Positions 63,230 through 64,000 of a stretch of 64,000 bases of DNA are shown one piece after another. The stretch is from JACVRW01 sp963850205. Its GTDB lineage: Bacteria > Actinomycetota > Thermoleophilia > Solirubrobacterales > Thermoleophilaceae. The first letter of the stretch is position 1. Each line of letters opens with the position of its first letter. The position numbers and the translations under genes were made by a program. The notes under the pieces are model-generated. The model was not told where the DNA came from. It saw nothing but the letters and a program-made list of their open reading frames with translations, and ran no database searches. Where the stretch lies: positions 310,001 to 374,000 of the forward strand of contig CAWKKJ010000015.1 in the NCBI GenBank assembly GCA_963850205.1. Reading direction: 5' to 3'.

Positions 63230-64000
63230 ATGGGACAGCCGCCACACACACGCTACGACGCCGTCGTCATCGGCGCCGGACTGATCGGGCTCAGCTGCGC
63301 CTGGCGCGCGGCCGGCCGCGGGTTGTCCGTGCTGGTGGTCGATCGCGCCGAGAAGCCCGCCAGCGCGGCGTCCGCGGTTGCGGCCGGGATGCTCGCGCCC
63401 GTGACGGAGGCGGACTTCGGAGAGGAAGGTCCCCTGCGGGTCAACCTCGCCGGGCTCGAGCGCTGGCCGGCGTTCGCCGCCGATCTCGAGGAAAGAAGCG
63501 GTCTGCCCACCGGCTATCGGCGGACCGGAGCTCTGGTCGTCGCCGCCGACCGCGACGACGCGGAGGCGCTGCGGCGCCTCTACGAATTCCAGCGCCAGCT
63601 CGGCCTGGCGGCCGAGTGGCTCTCGCCCTCGCGTGCGCGCGAGCTCGAGCCGGGGCTGTCTCCGCGGATCGCCGGCGGCATCCTCGCCCCGGGCGACGCC
63701 AGCGCCGACCCCCGTGCCACGGCGCGGGCACTGGCAGCGGTGATCGACGAGCCGGTGCTCGGCGTCGAGGCCGAGGCGATCGAGCACGACGGCCGGCGTG
63801 TGACCGGTGTGCGGCTTGGCGGCCAGGTGGTGGACTGTGACCACGTCGTGGTGGCCGGCGGCGCCTGGAGCGCGGCGCTGGCGCCGGGAGAAAGCCCGCC
63901 CGTGCGCCCGGTGAAGGGGCAGATCCTGGAGCTGAGGGTCCGCGGCGGAATGGACGCTCCGCTCGAGCGGATCGTGCGCACCCCCCGCTGCTATCTCGTA
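63230..64000 (+). CDS. thiO: glycine oxidase of thiamine synthesis (ThiO), truncated by the window end
   Basis: The first 257 residues are visible from the ATG at 63230; the stop lies beyond the window. FAD-binding opening DAVVIGAGLIGLSCAWRAA, then AASAVAAGMLAPVTEADFGE, which carries the ThiO-type GM(L)AP segment; YRRTGALVVAADRDDAE; SRARELEPGLSPRIAGGI; HVVVAGGAWSAAL and RPVKGQILELR. It oxidises glycine to iminoglyoxylate for thiazole formation in aerobic bacteria. The preceding TPP riboswitch confirms the pathway. thiS and thiG would be expected next. thiE is also in this window but on the other strand and without a riboswitch. Confidence 0.94.
   Translation, partial: MGQPPHTRYDAVVIGAGLIGLSCAWRAAGRGLSVLVVDRAEKPASAASAVAAGMLAPVTEADFGEEGPLRVNLAGLERWPAFAADLEERSGLPTGYRRTGALVVAADRDDAEALRRLYEFQRQLGLAAEWLSPSRARELEPGLSPRIAGGILAPGDASADPRATARALAAVIDEPVLGVEAEAIEHDGRRVTGVRLGGQVVDCDHVVVAGGAWSAALAPGESPPVRPVKGQILELRVRGGMDAPLERIVRTPRCYLV

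Overview
The window reads as chromosome of a high-GC Gram-positive actinobacterium. Gene content and protein style point to class Thermoleophilia (Solirubrobacterales-like): Arg/Ala-rich secreted proteins, a SYANVMATLA-type secreted protein, a DUF6458 protein, an acidic MGVLDD...RDFDFD protein, a FedB-like membrane protein and many GTG starts with 4-nt overlaps. The lineage call is inference; no rRNA is present. There are no IS elements, prophage genes, CRISPR arrays or plasmid functions.

Layout. 0-5 kb: decayed MFS gene, DUF4239 membrane protein, OpuBC/ProX-type lipoprotein, tRNA-Ala(CGC), acidic protein, glutamate dehydrogenase with a 1-nt frameshift. 5-11 kb: ScyD/ScyE-like beta-propeller, tRNA-Ala(TGC), DGPF/YCII protein with its ECF42 sigma factor, a PNPOx remnant, a frameshifted BtrH_N/DUF4872 protein, a DHFR-like/SRPBCC pair. 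11-20 kb: envelope genes (PAP2 phosphatase, D-Ala-D-Ala carboxypeptidase, 60-aa membrane protein, rhomboid), lipA-lipB, two tandem sulfatase-like enzymes preceded by a striking 11-bp direct-repeat array, and a small RSH-type HD hydrolase.

20-35 kb is an amine/polyamine block. A leftward operon (class III aminotransferase, PucR regulator, alanine dehydrogenase, aminobutyraldehyde-type ALDH) diverges from a rightward one (PotA, PotD, PotB, PotC, APC permease, universal stress protein, second class III aminotransferase, enolase-like protein, GNAT). The content fits import of polyamines, transamination to aminoaldehydes, oxidation to amino acids and recycling of amino groups through alanine.

35-47 kb: a leftward operon of secreted/membrane proteins (small secreted protein, FedB-like membrane protein, BNR lipoprotein, RTX/thrombospondin-3 protein, LVIVD/PA/Ig-like protein), then ferritin plus a phospholipase-D-like protein, isocitrate lyase, a LOG-family protein, an HtrA-like protease. 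47-58 kb: pyruvate/2-oxoacid dehydrogenase genes (E2, E1beta, E1alpha, and lpd 5 kb away) separated by a DsbA/HCCA-isomerase-like gene and three broken secreted/LysM genes. 58-64 kb: membrane protein, thiE, three clan-A-like glycoside hydrolase paralogues, DUF6458, and a TPP riboswitch directly preceding thiO, which runs off the window.

Caveat: at least nine genes are interrupted by apparent indels, including gdh and pdhA that are normally kept intact, and 52.3-56.2 kb is especially affected. Part of this probably reflects sequence error. The MFS remnant, which has nonsense codons as well, looks like true decay.
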